DNA of 64,000 bases from JAJZVS01 sp963708095 (GCA_963708095.1 OY970182.1:1736001-1800000), one strand, 5' to 3'. Positions 16,997 through 26,031 are shown, counted from the stretch's first letter. A program made the numbers and translations. Notes: generated from the sequence alone by a model not told the origin.

Positions 16997-18700
16997 TTGC
17001 CCGTCGATCCACCGCCCGCCGAACCGGTCAACCCCGACCTGCTCGATCGCATCCCCCTCGCCGCCCGCACGGTCCTCGATGTCGGCTGCGGCACCGGCGC
17101 CCTGCTCGCGGCCTACCGCGCCCGCAATCCGCGCGCCCGCCTGCTCGGCATCGAGCGCGATCCGGTACTCGCCGACATCGCCGCCGGACGGCTCGACGAC
17201 GTCGCTGCGATGGACGTCGAGAGCGACCCGCTGCCGTTCGACCCGGAGACCAGCCTCGACTGCGTGATCTACGGCGATGTGCTGGCGCATCTGCGCGATC
17301 CGGCCGCGGTGCTCGCCGCCCATGCCGCCGCCCTCGGCCCGAACGGCAGCGTGCTGATCTGCGTGCCGAACGTGGATCATTGGAGCTTCGCCGCCCGCCT
17401 GCTCGCCGGCACCTGGGAGTACGAGCCGCACGGGCTGTTCGACCGCGGCCACCTGCGCTGGTTCACCCTCGATGCGATGCGCAAGCTGCTCGAACAGGCG
17501 GGGCTGACGCCCTGCGAGGTTGCACCGCGCGTCTTCGACACCGCCCAGCTCAGCACCTTCGTCCGGTCGATGGCGCCGGGGTTGCGTGCGCTCGGGATCG
17601 ATCCGCAGGAATACAGCCGCCGCGCCGCGCCGCTGCAATTCGTCTGGCGCGCGCGCCGTCAGCCACGGGAACGGCTGATGATCGCCGCCAACATGCTGGC
17701 GCCGGTGGGCGGGGTGTCGCACCTGCGGGTGATCCATCCGCTGGCTGCGCTCTCGACCGACCCCTCCGTCACCACCCAGATCCGTCCGCTGGCGGAGCTG
17801 CCGCGCGCCGATCCCGCCACGCCGCATATCTGCGTGCTGCACCGCCCGCTGCTGAGCGGGCCCGAGGGACAGGCAACGCTCCGCCGGCTGCACGCGTCCG
17901 GCTGGCTGCTGGTGACCGAGTTCGACGACCATCCCGACTTCTTCCCTGGCATGGAGGGCGAGCAACTCGCCTTCACCGGCGTGCACGCGGTGCAGACCAG
18001 TACGCCGGCGCTCGCCGCGCTGCTGCGTCCACGCAATCCCGAAACGGTGCTGTTCCCGAACATGATCCGCAGCCTGCCGGAGCCGCACAACTTCGCCACG
18101 CCCGACCGGCTGACCGTGTTCTTCGGCGCGCTCAACCGCGAGCGCGACTGCGAACCGCTGATGGGCGCGATCAACGCCGTCGCCGCCATCGCCGGCGAGC
18201 GGCTGCGGTTCCAGGTCGTGCACGACCAGGCGTTCTTCAACGCGCTGCAGACCGAGCACAAAAGCTTCACCCCCACCTGCGACTACGACACTTACCTGCG
18301 CCTGCTGGGCGAGGCCGAGATCGCCCTGATGCCGCTGTCCGATACTCCGTTCAACCGCGCCAAATCGGACCTGAAATTCATCGAGGCCGGCGCGTGCCGG
18401 GTGGCAGCCCTGGCAAGCCCGGTCGTCTACGCCGATACGATCGAGGACGGCCGCACCGGCCTGCTGTTCACCGACGCCGACAGCCTGCGCGCCCGGCTGC
18501 TGCACCTGATCGCCATGCCCGAACTCGCCCGCGCAATGGCCGACGCCGCGCGCGAGTACGTCGCTCGGGAACGCATGCTCGCCTACCAGGTCGCGGCACG
18601 GACCGCCTGGTACCGCTCCCTCTGGGCCCGGCGAGAGGAACTGACCGCCGCCCTGCACGTCCGCGTGCCCGGACTGCTGCACCTGGCCCCGGCGGTCTGA
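16997..18700 (+). CDS. SAM-dependent methyltransferase fused to a glycosyltransferase-like domain
   Basis: A two-domain protein of about 567 residues. Residues ~15-220 form a class I methyltransferase: VLDVGCGTGALLA (SAM loop), GIERDP, and DCVIYGDVLAHLRDP, followed by a WFT..AM..LLE.AGL cap typical of the Methyltransf_11 group. Residues ~240-560 resemble a GT-B-type glycosyltransferase: FFGALNRERD, a PLSDTPFNRAKSDLKFIEAGAC donor-site segment, and a C-terminal helical wrap. Such fusions occur in polysaccharide or cell-surface glycan clusters. There is no ATG: TTG 16997 has GGAG 8 nt upstream, and TTG 16967 is the alternative. Confidence 0.85.
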   Translation: MPVDPPPAEPVNPDLLDRIPLAARTVLDVGCGTGALLAAYRARNPRARLLGIERDPVLADIAAGRLDDVAAMDVESDPLPFDPETSLDCVIYGDVLAHLRDPAAVLAAHAAALGPNGSVLICVPNVDHWSFAARLLAGTWEYEPHGLFDRGHLRWFTLDAMRKLLEQAGLTPCEVAPRVFDTAQLSTFVRSMAPGLRALGIDPQEYSRRAAPLQFVWRARRQPRERLMIAANMLAPVGGVSHLRVIHPLAALSTDPSVTTQIRPLAELPRADPATPHICVLHRPLLSGPEGQATLRRLHASGWLLVTEFDDHPDFFPGMEGEQLAFTGVHAVQTSTPALAALLRPRNPETVLFPNMIRSLPEPHNFATPDRLTVFFGALNRERDCEPLMGAINAVAAIAGERLRFQVVHDQAFFNALQTEHKSFTPTCDYDTYLRLLGEAEIALMPLSDTPFNRAKSDLKFIEAGACRVAALASPVVYADTIEDGRTGLLFTDADSLRARLLHLIAMPELARAMADAAREYVARERMLAYQVAARTAWYRSLWARREELTAALHVRVPGLLHLAPAV

Positions 18701-18772
18701 TACCGGCACCGGAACGTTCGATCGCTTCGTAAGCAAGGCCAGGGGGCACTGCCCCCCTGGCCCCCCCGCCAG

Positions 18773-20057
18773 CAGGGCTGTCCGGGGAAAGCGTGAGGCT
18801 TTTGGCTGCATGCCCCGTCTGAGGCGGTTTTATCCGCTATTCTGTGTTTGCGAGACTCAGAATGGGGGACGGGGCATGCGGTTCAAACCTACCATCTTCG
18901 CCAGTTTGTTGGCACCCCTTGATCGCCGTCAGGTCAAGGCGATCTCAGCGCGGCATCGCGGTGAGGCCTACGACAAATCGTTCGACAGCGGCGATCATCT
19001 GCTGGCGCTGATCTTCGCGCAGTTCGCCGCGGCCACCAGCCTGCGTGGCCTGGCGGTGGAGTGGAACGCTTACCGTCAGCATCACTATCATCTCGGCGGC
19101 GGCAAACTGGCGCGCTCGACCTTGGCTGACGCCAACCGCCGGCGCCCGCCGGCGGTGTTCGCCGAGGTCTTCGCCGGCCTCGCCATGCAACTCGACCCGC
19201 GGACCCGCCGCGAGGGCCGCGAGGTGGTGCGGGTGATCAACTCGACCCCGATCCCGCTCGGCACCCTCTGCTCCTGGGCTACCTGCAACGGCCGCATCCG
19301 CGGCCTCAAGCTGCACATCGTGTTCGATCCCGCGCGCGACTGCCCGCGCGTGCTCGACATCACGGATGCCACCGTCAACGATGCGCAAATCGGCCGCACG
19401 GTCGCGATCGACCCGGGTGCAACCTACACCTTCGACAAGGGATACTGCCACTACGGCTGGTGGCACGCCATCGATGCCGCCGGCGCCAGCTTCGTCACCC
19501 GCCCCAAGATCAACATGCGCCTCGAGCAGGTCACGCTCCGCCCCTGTGAGGAGACCGCCGGCGACGGCTTCACCGTCACCGAGGATGCCGAGGTGCGCTT
19601 CGCCAGCAAGGGCGATTCGCGCCTGCCCATCCGGCTACGCCGGGTGCGCGTCAGGCGCCAGGACGGCAGCACGATTACGTTGCTGACCAACGACTGCGAC
19701 CGCTCCGCGGTGGCCATCGCAGCCCTCTACAAAGGCCGCTGGCAGATCGAGCTGCTGTTCCGCTGGCTCAAACAGAACCTGCGCATCCGCCGCTTCCTCG
19801 GCAACAATCCCAACGCCATCCGGCTGCAGATCTACGCCGCCCTGATCGCCTATGCCCTGCTGCGTCTCGCCGCCCGCAGGCATCGTGTCAGCATGCCGGT
19901 CTGCGCTTCACCGAACTCGTCGCAAGCTGCCTGTTCGAGCGCCGCGATCTCGGCACCATCGAACGACCGCCTCCCGTCAATCCGGCCAGAGCACAAAATC
20001 ATCCACCAGCCGGACAACTCGGGTTCGCCTATGCTTGATTTTCCCCGGACAGCCCTG
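18773..20057 (+). mobile_element. IS4-family insertion sequence, inactive
   Basis: A 1285-nt element with perfect 18-bp terminal inverted repeats: CAGGGCTGTCCGGGGAAA at 18773-18790 and its complement at 20040-20057. It carries one transposase gene. The immediate 9-nt flanks match at 8 of 9 positions (CCCCGCCAG left, CGCCGCCAG right), consistent with an old target-site duplication. It sits inside one arm of the large palindromic repeat. The transposase has a frameshift and a changed catalytic residue, so the copy cannot move by itself. Confidence 0.88.
18876..20038 (+). pseudogene. IS4-family DDE transposase, frameshifted and catalytically altered
   Basis: The frame starts at ATG 18876 (MRFKPTIFASLL). 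The second catalytic Asp is in TFDKGYCHYGWW, and the Glu is in YKGRWQIELLFRWLKQ, the IS4 Y-R-E-K-like block. The first catalytic Asp, expected in IDSTPIPLG, is Asn (residue 122, codon AAC in VINSTPIPLG). After RHRVSMP near 19899-19901 one base is missing: the other frame continues as LRFTELVASCLFERRDLGT and ends FAYA-stop at 20036-20038. Without the correction the frame runs out of the element to 20399. The two lesions are independent. Confidence 0.88.
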
Positions 20058-20096
20058 CGCCGCCAGGGAACTCGTCCCCTGGACCCCGATCTATTG

Positions 20097-20201
20097 GGTT
20101 CCGTGCGTGTGGGGGTGTCTCGGGTCCGGACCGGGGCTGCGCGGGGCGGGGCGCCGCGCAGCCCCGGTCCGGACCCGAGACACCCCCACACGCACGGAAC
20201 C
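20097..20201. repeat. Perfect 48-bp inverted repeat (hairpin core of the palindromic repeat)
   Basis: The arm at 20097-20144 (beginning GGTTCCGTGCGTGTGGGGGT) is exactly complementary to 20154-20201, with a 9-nt loop (GGCGGGGCG) between them. This is the centre of the larger composite palindrome. It could form a very stable hairpin or cruciform, or act as a transcription barrier upstream of the thiolase gene. Confidence 0.92.
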
Positions 20202-20346
20202 AACGGAAGGGTTCCAAGGGCGAGCCCTTGGCGGGGATCCAGGGGGCAGCGCCCCCTGGCCTTGCTTGCGAACGACCCAACTTTCGACGGCTGGTATCGG
20301 CCCCGGGGCGGGGTTAGGCTTGGCGGGTCCAGGGGGAGACCGTGCC

Positions 20347-21516
20347 ATGACCGAGGCCTGCATTGTTGGTTGGGCTCATTCGCCTTTCGGCAAGCTTGAC
20401 GATCCGGACATCGAGAGCCTGATCGGGCGGGTGGCCGGGGCGGCGATTGCCGATGCCGGGATTGCGCCGGGGGAGATCGACGCGAGCTTCATCGGCTTGT
20501 TCAACAACGGGTTTTCCGACCAGGATTTTCCTGCATCTCTGGTGCTGCGCCATCTGCCGGAGCTGCGCTTCAGGCCGGCGACACGGTTCGAGAACGCGTG
20601 TGCTTCCGGTTCGGCGGCGGTGTATGGGGCGCGTGATTTTCTTGCCGCCGGGCGCGGGCGCTTTGCGCTGGTGATCGGGGTAGAGAAGATGACGGCGACG
20701 CCTGGGGCGCAGGTGGGGGACATCCTGCTGAAGGCGTCCTATCGTCGGGAGGAGGCCGACATTCCGGCCGGCTTCGCCGGCGTGTTCGGGCGGATCGCCG
20801 ACGGTTACTTCCAGCGCTATGGTGACCAGTCGGATGCGCTGGCCGCCATTGCAGCGAAGAACCACCGCAACGGGGTGGATAATCCCTATGCGCAGATGCG
20901 CAAGGACCTTGGCTTCGCTTTCTGCCGCACCGTCAGCGAGAAGAATCCCTATGTCGCGCCGCCGCTGAAGCGCACGGATTGCTCGCTGGTTTCCGATGGT
21001 GCGGCTGCGCTGGTGCTGACCGATGAGGATACCGCGCGCGCGATGGCGAAAGCGGTGCGGTTCCGTGCGGCGGTGCAGGTGAACGACCATCTGCCGATCA
21101 GTGCGCGCGACATCACGCGTTTCGAGGGCGCGGCCGAGGCGTGGCGGCGGGCGCTGGACGCGGCGGGACGGACGCTCGATCAGCTTTCGTTCGTCGAATC
21201 GCATGATTGTTTCACGATCGCTGAATTGCTCGAGTACGAGGCGATGGGACTGACGCCGGTCGGCCAGGGCGCGCGCGCGGTGCTGGAGGGTTGGACGGCG
21301 AAGGATGGGCGGTTGCCGGTGAACCCTTCGGGCGGGCTGAAGGCGAAGGGGCACCCGATCGGCGCGACCGGGGTTTCCATGCACGCGATCGCGGCGATGC
21401 AGCTCACCGGCCAGGCCGGCACGATGCAGTTGCCGAAGGCCGACCTGGCCGGCGTGTTCAACATGGGCGGCGCGGCGGTGGCGAATTACGTTTCGATCCT
21501 GGAGGCGGTGCGCTGA
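20347..21516 (+). CDS. SCP2-type thiolase family protein (acetyl-CoA acetyltransferase-like)
   Basis: A 389-residue thiolase-fold enzyme expected to cleave or condense acyl-CoA thioesters. The nucleophilic Cys is at 85 in ENACASGSAAV. The SCP2-thiolase motif HDCF is at about 286-289 and GHPIGATG is near the C-terminus. The final loop reads NMGGAAV, without the second Cys of classical thiolases, as is usual in the SCP2-type branch. GGGGAG precedes the ATG at 20347. The acyl-CoA synthetase gene overlaps its stop codon, which suggests activation and then thiolytic processing of an organic acid. Confidence 0.92.
   Translation: MTEACIVGWAHSPFGKLDDPDIESLIGRVAGAAIADAGIAPGEIDASFIGLFNNGFSDQDFPASLVLRHLPELRFRPATRFENACASGSAAVYGARDFLAAGRGRFALVIGVEKMTATPGAQVGDILLKASYRREEADIPAGFAGVFGRIADGYFQRYGDQSDALAAIAAKNHRNGVDNPYAQMRKDLGFAFCRTVSEKNPYVAPPLKRTDCSLVSDGAAALVLTDEDTARAMAKAVRFRAAVQVNDHLPISARDITRFEGAAEAWRRALDAAGRTLDQLSFVESHDCFTIAELLEYEAMGLTPVGQGARAVLEGWTAKDGRLPVNPSGGLKAKGHPIGATGVSMHAIAAMQLTGQAGTMQLPKADLAGVFNMGGAAVANYVSILEAVR
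21501..21515 (+). promoter_or_regulatory. Ribosome-binding site deciding a CTG start
   Basis: GGAGG at 21501-21505 lies 7 nt before CTG at 21513-21515, which overlaps the thiolase stop as CTGA. No ATG, GTG or TTG suits the N-terminus of the acyl-CoA synthetase, so CTG is the best-supported start. Confidence 0.55.
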
Positions 21517-23057
21517 TCCCCACGGCCAATCTCGCCTGTCTGCTGGACCAGACGGCGGCGCGCTTTCCCGACCGGCCGGCGGTGATCTGGCGCGACCGCA
21601 CGATATCCTGGGCGGCGTTCGCCGGCCGGGTGCGCGCGGCGGCGGCGGGGCTGGTGGCGCGGGGGGTGGTGCCGGGCGATCGGATTTTGTTGCATTCTCG
21701 CAATTCGATCGCGCTCTTGGAAACCATGTGGGCCGCATGGACGGCCGGCGCCGTATGGGTGCCGACCAATTTCCGCCTGACCCCGCCGGAGGTTGCGTAT
21801 CTGGCGGCGTCCTCCGGCGCTGCCGTGCATATCTTCGACCCGGCGTTCCCCGATCACGCGGCAGCGGCGCGGGCGGAAAACCCGGTGCTTCGGCTGGAGA
21901 TTTCGCTTGGGGACGGCGACGGCCTGGCCTGGGACGCGCTCGCCGGCGGCGCTGCGCCGTCTTTGCCGCCGGTGGACGTCGAGCGCGACCATCCGGCCTG
22001 GTTCTTCTATACCTCCGGCACCACCGGGCGGCCCAAGGCGTCGGTGCTCACGCACGGGCAGTTGCAGTTCGTTATCAACAACCACCTGGCCGACCTGATC
22101 CCCGGCACCAGCGAGCGCGACGCGTCCCTCGTCGTTGCGCCGCTGTCGCACGGCGCCGGCGTGCACGCCCTGATCCAGGTGCCGCGCGGGGCGGCGAGCG
22201 TGCTGCTGTCGGGCGAAAGGCTCGACTGCGCGGAGGCATGGGCGCTGATCGAACGGCATCGCGTGACCAACATGTTTACCGTGCCCACGATCCTGATGAT
22301 GCTCGCCCGGCACGAGGCGGCGGATCGGTACGACCACTCCTCGTTGCGATACGTGATCTATGCCGGGGCGCCGATGTACCGCGCCGATCAACGGTTCGCG
22401 CTGGAGAAGCTCGGCCCCGTGCTGGTCCAGTACTACGGCATGGGCGAGGTCACCGGCGCCATCACCGTCCTGCCGCCCGACTGGCACAGCACGGATGACG
22501 CGGCGATGCCGGTCGGCAGTTGCGGCTTCCCGCGCACAGGAATGGAGGTGGCGATCCTCGGCCCCGACGACGATCGCCTGCCCGCCGAGGCCACCGGCGA
22601 GATCTGCGTGCGGGGCCCGGCGGTGCACGCCGGCTACTGGAACAATCCGGAGGCGGATGCGAAGGCCTTCGCCGGCGGCTGGTTCCACACCGGCGATCTC
22701 GGCCACACCGACGCGCGCGGGCTTGTTTACATCACCGGCCGGGCGTCGGACATGTATATCTCCGGTGGATCGAACGTCTATCCGCGCGAGATCGAGGAGG
22801 TGCTGCTCACCCATCCAGCGGTCGCCGAAGCCTGCGTGGTCGGTCTGCCGCATCCGAAATGGGGTGAGGCCGGAGTCGCAGTGCTGGTGCTGCGCCATGT
22901 CGTTACTGAGTCGGAATTGTTTGGTCACCTGGAAGGCCGGCTGGCGAAATACAAATTCCCCGTCCGCTTCGCAATCTGGCCCGACCTGCCGAAATCCGGC
23001 TACGGCAAGGTGACCAAGCGCGACGTGCGCCAGCGGCTGGAGGAGGAACCCGCCTGA
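21513..23057 (+). CDS. AMP-dependent acyl-CoA synthetase/ligase
   Basis: An ANL-superfamily enzyme of about 514 residues that activates a carboxylic acid to an acyl-adenylate and then an acyl-CoA. The phosphate loop reads YTSGTTGRPKAS, the adenine motif YYGMGE, the hinge-region Asp lies in WFHTGDLGHTD, GRASDMYISGGSNVYPREIE follows, and the catalytic Lys is in KSGYGKVTKRDVRQRL. It resembles long- or medium-chain acyl-CoA ligases of the class I group, but substrate is not evident. Good homology begins right at the CTG (LIPTANLACLLDQTA). It is coupled to the upstream thiolase by a CTGA overlap. Confidence 0.92.
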   Translation: MIPTANLACLLDQTAARFPDRPAVIWRDRTISWAAFAGRVRAAAAGLVARGVVPGDRILLHSRNSIALLETMWAAWTAGAVWVPTNFRLTPPEVAYLAASSGAAVHIFDPAFPDHAAAARAENPVLRLEISLGDGDGLAWDALAGGAAPSLPPVDVERDHPAWFFYTSGTTGRPKASVLTHGQLQFVINNHLADLIPGTSERDASLVVAPLSHGAGVHALIQVPRGAASVLLSGERLDCAEAWALIERHRVTNMFTVPTILMMLARHEAADRYDHSSLRYVIYAGAPMYRADQRFALEKLGPVLVQYYGMGEVTGAITVLPPDWHSTDDAAMPVGSCGFPRTGMEVAILGPDDDRLPAEATGEICVRGPAVHAGYWNNPEADAKAFAGGWFHTGDLGHTDARGLVYITGRASDMYISGGSNVYPREIEEVLLTHPAVAEACVVGLPHPKWGEAGVAVLVLRHVVTESELFGHLEGRLAKYKFPVRFAIWPDLPKSGYGKVTKRDVRQRLEEEPA

Positions 23058-23165
23058 TGGCCGGGACCGGACCCGGGCTGGCGCGATCACGCGCTGGCAC
23101 GGCACCGGGGATCGTTGAATTCGTTCGGCAAGCATGGTTCGGGGGCGGGGCAGGAAACGCCGGCG

Positions 23166-23954
23166 ATGATGTCGATGTCCGTCACGATGCATCCGATCTG
23201 GCAATCCGGCGCCGCTCTGCTGGCCGCCGCGGTCGTCGGTGCACTGCTGGCGCAGATGCTGGTGCAACGGTTTCTGCCGGCAGCGCTGCGGCGCGAACAT
23301 ACCATGCTCGGCGCTGCGATCTTCTCGGTGATCGGCACGACTTATGCGGTGCTGCTGGCCTTCATGGCGACCACGGCGTGGGAGCAATACAGCGCCGCCG
23401 AGGCATTGGCGCGGCACGAGGCGAACATGCTGGGCAATATCTACCACGCGAGCTACGGCATCCCTGACCCGGCCGGAGCAGCGATGCGTGCCGATCTCGT
23501 GGCCTATCTTACGCAGGTCATCGACGTCGAGTGGCCAGCGCAGATCGCCGGGCATACGCTCCCTGCCGCTGCCCCGCTCCTGGTGCATCTCGATCGCATG
23601 GTGTTGCAGCTGAAGCCGACCGACATCGGGGAGTCGAACGCGCAAAGCTTCCTGATCCGGTCATTGAGCGATGTCGCGACCGACCGGCGCGAGCGTCGGC
23701 TCGCGGCCCATGGCAACATTCCCGATCTGGTCTGGATGGTGCTGCTGTCCGGTGGCGCGCTGATGGTGGGTTTCAGCTTGATGCTCGGGGGTCCGACGCT
23801 CACGTTGCATATGCTGATGACCGCGACCCTGGTGGCGTCCGGCGTGCTCGTGCTGCTGCTGATCGTGGGATTGAGTTCGCCGTTTCACGGCGCGGTGACA
23901 ATCCGGCCCGATGCCTACGCCGGGGTCATGGCGGAAATAAGAGCGGCGCCCTGA
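23166..23954 (+). CDS. DUF4239-like (bestrophin-like) membrane protein
   Basis: A 262-residue integral membrane protein. Two hydrophobic helices near residues 10-30 and 43-65 are followed by a soluble region containing EQYSAAEALARHEANMLGNIYHA, typical of the DUF4239 family. Two more helices near the C-terminus (about 190-250) include LMLGGPTLTLHMLMTATLVASGVL. The family's function is not established. The start was placed at ATG 23166 (AGGAAAC upstream); TTG 23115 is the first possible start. It follows the acyl-CoA synthetase by about 110 nt. Confidence 0.8.
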   Translation: MMSMSVTMHPIWQSGAALLAAAVVGALLAQMLVQRFLPAALRREHTMLGAAIFSVIGTTYAVLLAFMATTAWEQYSAAEALARHEANMLGNIYHASYGIPDPAGAAMRADLVAYLTQVIDVEWPAQIAGHTLPAAAPLLVHLDRMVLQLKPTDIGESNAQSFLIRSLSDVATDRRERRLAAHGNIPDLVWMVLLSGGALMVGFSLMLGGPTLTLHMLMTATLVASGVLVLLLIVGLSSPFHGAVTIRPDAYAGVMAEIRAAP

Positions 23955-24182
23955 TGTGAGCTGCGCTGTCGGCCAGACCATATCTTGCGCGACGGTATTC
24001 CCAAAGGTATTCATAGAGCGTGATGCGGTTTTCCGGAAGCAATCCGGGACTTTCGATGGAGAGGTCCGGCGGCTGCGATCCGCGGAACGCGCCCGTCAGC
24101 CGCGAGAATCGCCCGAAAACCCGAGCCGGGACAAGCTGACCAGGCGCGACATGCGCCGGCTGCCGGAGAAGGAGACCCCCCA

Positions 24183-24554
24183 ATGACCGAGACCCCGCCC
24201 CAGGCTGCCGCGATCACCGAGTGGCACGCGCATGTGTATTACGATCCGCAGCACGACCCTGCCTCGCGCGAACGTGCCGCGCAGCTGCGCGCCTGGGTGG
24301 AGGACCGTTTCCCGGTCCGCATGGGACGCTGGCACGACGTGCCGGTCGGCCCGCATGTGCAGCCGATGTACCAGATCGCCTTCACCCCGGACCTGTTCCC
24401 TGCCCTGGCGCCGTTCCTGATGCTGAACCGGCTGGGCCTGACGATCCTGCTGCACCCGGAATCCGGTCGCCCGCACGACGACCACACGAAGCACGCCGCC
24501 TGGATGGGCGCGGTGCTGGCGGTGAAGGAAGACGTGCTGCCGGAGGTCGGCTGA
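24183..24554 (+). CDS. DOPA 4,5-dioxygenase family protein
   Basis: A 123-residue single-domain protein of the DOPA-dioxygenase-like family (extradiol ring cleavage in characterised members). The signature begins WHAHVYYDP (H-x-H), with further conserved His in GPHVQPMYQIAF, LLHPESGRPHDDHTKHAAWMG. The ligands fit a non-haem iron site. Physiological substrates of bacterial members are mostly unknown. GGAGA precedes the ATG at 24183. It faces the convergent DUF427 gene. Confidence 0.9.
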   Translation: MTETPPQAAAITEWHAHVYYDPQHDPASRERAAQLRAWVEDRFPVRMGRWHDVPVGPHVQPMYQIAFTPDLFPALAPFLMLNRLGLTILLHPESGRPHDDHTKHAAWMGAVLAVKEDVLPEVG

Positions 24555-24571
24555 GAGCAGCCGGCGCCGGA

Positions 24572-24853
24572 TCAGCCGACCACAACGTCTTCCCAGAACC
24601 CGAAGCGTCCGCCGACCGCCTGCATCGCCGGCCGCGGCGCCTCGTAGGACCAGGCCGCGCGGGGATGGCGCACGCCGTCGAGCACGACGTCGTAGAACTG
24701 CACGCCGTGCGGGCAGGCGTGATCGGAATCGGTCTTCTCGGCTTTTTCCAGCCACTCCGTGCGGACCGCGGCGGGGGGGAAATACTGGTAGCCGCCGGTC
24801 TCGACGATGTCGTCGCTGTCGGCGAGCACGTGGCCTTCGAGGGTGGCCTTCAT
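24572..24853 (-). CDS. DUF427 domain protein
   Basis: A 93-residue small beta-fold protein. Hallmarks are the KATLEGHVLADSDDIVETGGYQYFPP opening segment, a WLEKAEKTDSDHACPHGVQFYDV middle and a C-terminal AAWSYEAPRP. The biochemical role of DUF427 is unknown. GGAGG sits just upstream of the ATG at 24853. It is convergent with the dioxygenase-like gene, 17 nt apart. Confidence 0.88.
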   Translation of the reverse strand: MKATLEGHVLADSDDIVETGGYQYFPPAAVRTEWLEKAEKTDSDHACPHGVQFYDVVLDGVRHPRAAWSYEAPRPAMQAVGGRFGFWEDVVVG

Positions 24854-25075
24854 GGGGGAACCTCCTTGAACGGGCCCGGTGTCGGTTTGGAATGGAACGA
24901 CAAGGGCCTTGTCTGCGCCATGGTCGCCGTCACGGGACGCTGTCTGCCCCGGCGGCGGGTCGCGCCGGGACGGGCATGTCCGCCGGCGCGACCCGCCACA
25001 AGAATGGTGCGCGGGCGCCCGCGGGACAAGCCCGGTGCCGACCGCGCCACACCGCCACAGTGGTAATGACCCTGG

Positions 25076-25786
25076 TCACCTGCGACCAAAGTGTCCGCCG
25101 CCGCCCGAATGATGAAACCCGGAGTGATGGAATCCGGAATGATGAAACTCGCCGTGGTGGAATCCGAAGTGGTGGAAGCCGAAGTGTCTGTGTCCGAACC
25201 CGAACGCGATACCGGGCGTGAAGCCCAGTCCGTCGGAGTAGAAGCCCAGTCCGTAGGGGTAGGGGTAACCGAACGGCGGATAATCGTAGCTGAGCGCGGC
25301 ACCGGTGCCATAGCCGTAGGCAAACGGGAGTGACGCAACGGTATTGCCGTGCGCGTACATGCACTGAGTGTAGGCAATATCATAGCGTTGCTGCAAATCG
25401 CCTTCGCTGGCGGCAGCGTTGCTAGCACCGACCGCGCTGCCGCCAATGAGCCCGGCCGCTCCGCCGATCGCCGCACCGGCGCCTGCGTTTCCACCCACCG
25501 CGCCGAGTGCAGCGCCTGCGGCCGCGCCCGCCGCAGTGCCGATCGCGGCGCTGCCGACCGCTGCGTTGGTCACCGCCTGTCCCGGCTGCCGGTGGGAGAT
25601 GTCACCCGCGGCATAGTCGCGGCATTCCCCATCATCCTGGCGGAAGGCCTGGAGGTTTTCGCCCTTGGCCGGCAAGGCCATGACGGTCGGCCCGGAGGGC
25701 GGGACGACAGCGCAGGCATCCAGCGACAGCGCTGCGCCGAGAGCGGCGAAGATCACGATCGGCCTGGTTCTCTGGTGCATAGGCAT
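25076..25786 (-). CDS. Glycine-zipper lipoprotein with His-rich C-terminal repeats
   Basis: A 236-residue outer-envelope protein. The signal peptide ends in a lipobox-like LDAC (about residues 22-25). Residues ~75-125 are a Gly/Ala-rich zipper (GTAAGAAAGAALGAVGG.. pattern) of the type that inserts into or spans membranes. The last ~55 residues are His/Phe/Gly repeats, FHH(S/F/G/E)G in tandem, ending GGGGHFGRR. The His-rich tail could bind metal ions such as Zn, Ni or Cu, which is an inference from composition. The tandem DNA repeats make this segment prone to length change. A shorter start at 25780 is possible. Confidence 0.75.
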   Translation of the reverse strand: MPMHQRTRPIVIFAALGAALSLDACAVVPPSGPTVMALPAKGENLQAFRQDDGECRDYAAGDISHRQPGQAVTNAAVGSAAIGTAAGAAAGAALGAVGGNAGAGAAIGGAAGLIGGSAVGASNAAASEGDLQQRYDIAYTQCMYAHGNTVASLPFAYGYGTGAALSYDYPPFGYPYPYGLGFYSDGLGFTPGIAFGFGHRHFGFHHFGFHHGEFHHSGFHHSGFHHSGGGGHFGRR

Positions 25787-26031
25787 ATCCTCACTGCGTC
25801 CTGATTGACGATCAGCGGCGGGCTTTTATTCCCTGACTGCCGGTTCTCGCGCGCAGGTGATCGGGGATCGTCGGGCCATCCGGGACGGTCCGGTGTTGTC
25901 CCACCAAATGTTATGGGGAGAGACGGGCAATGGACGTTGCCGGCGCACCGGCGCCGAGCGCCATCAACGCCGGGATCACACCTAGGATCATCCAAGCACG
26001 CGACAAGACCCTGATCGCCACCTTGGCGCCT

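Larger units (their letters stand above)
18731..20268. repeat. Large composite palindromic intergenic repeat, interrupted by an IS element
   Basis: Ignoring the IS at 18773-20057, the sequence reads as a giant imperfect inverted repeat. The left outer arm (18731-18772 plus 20058-20096) resembles the reverse complement of the right outer arm (about 20202-20268). Both contain AAGCAAGGCCAGGGGGC..TG hairpins, then GCCA..GG..CTGG-type hairpins, then the central perfect repeat. Each arm is itself made of small GC-rich hairpins. Similar palindromes scattered between genes are a known feature of many high-GC alphaproteobacteria; whether this one is a family member needs a genome-wide comparison. Confidence 0.75.

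Noticed and set aside
25091..25240. CRISPR-like short repeats
   Set aside because: These are in-frame tandem codons of the His-rich tail of the lipoprotein, without spacer-length unique sequence.
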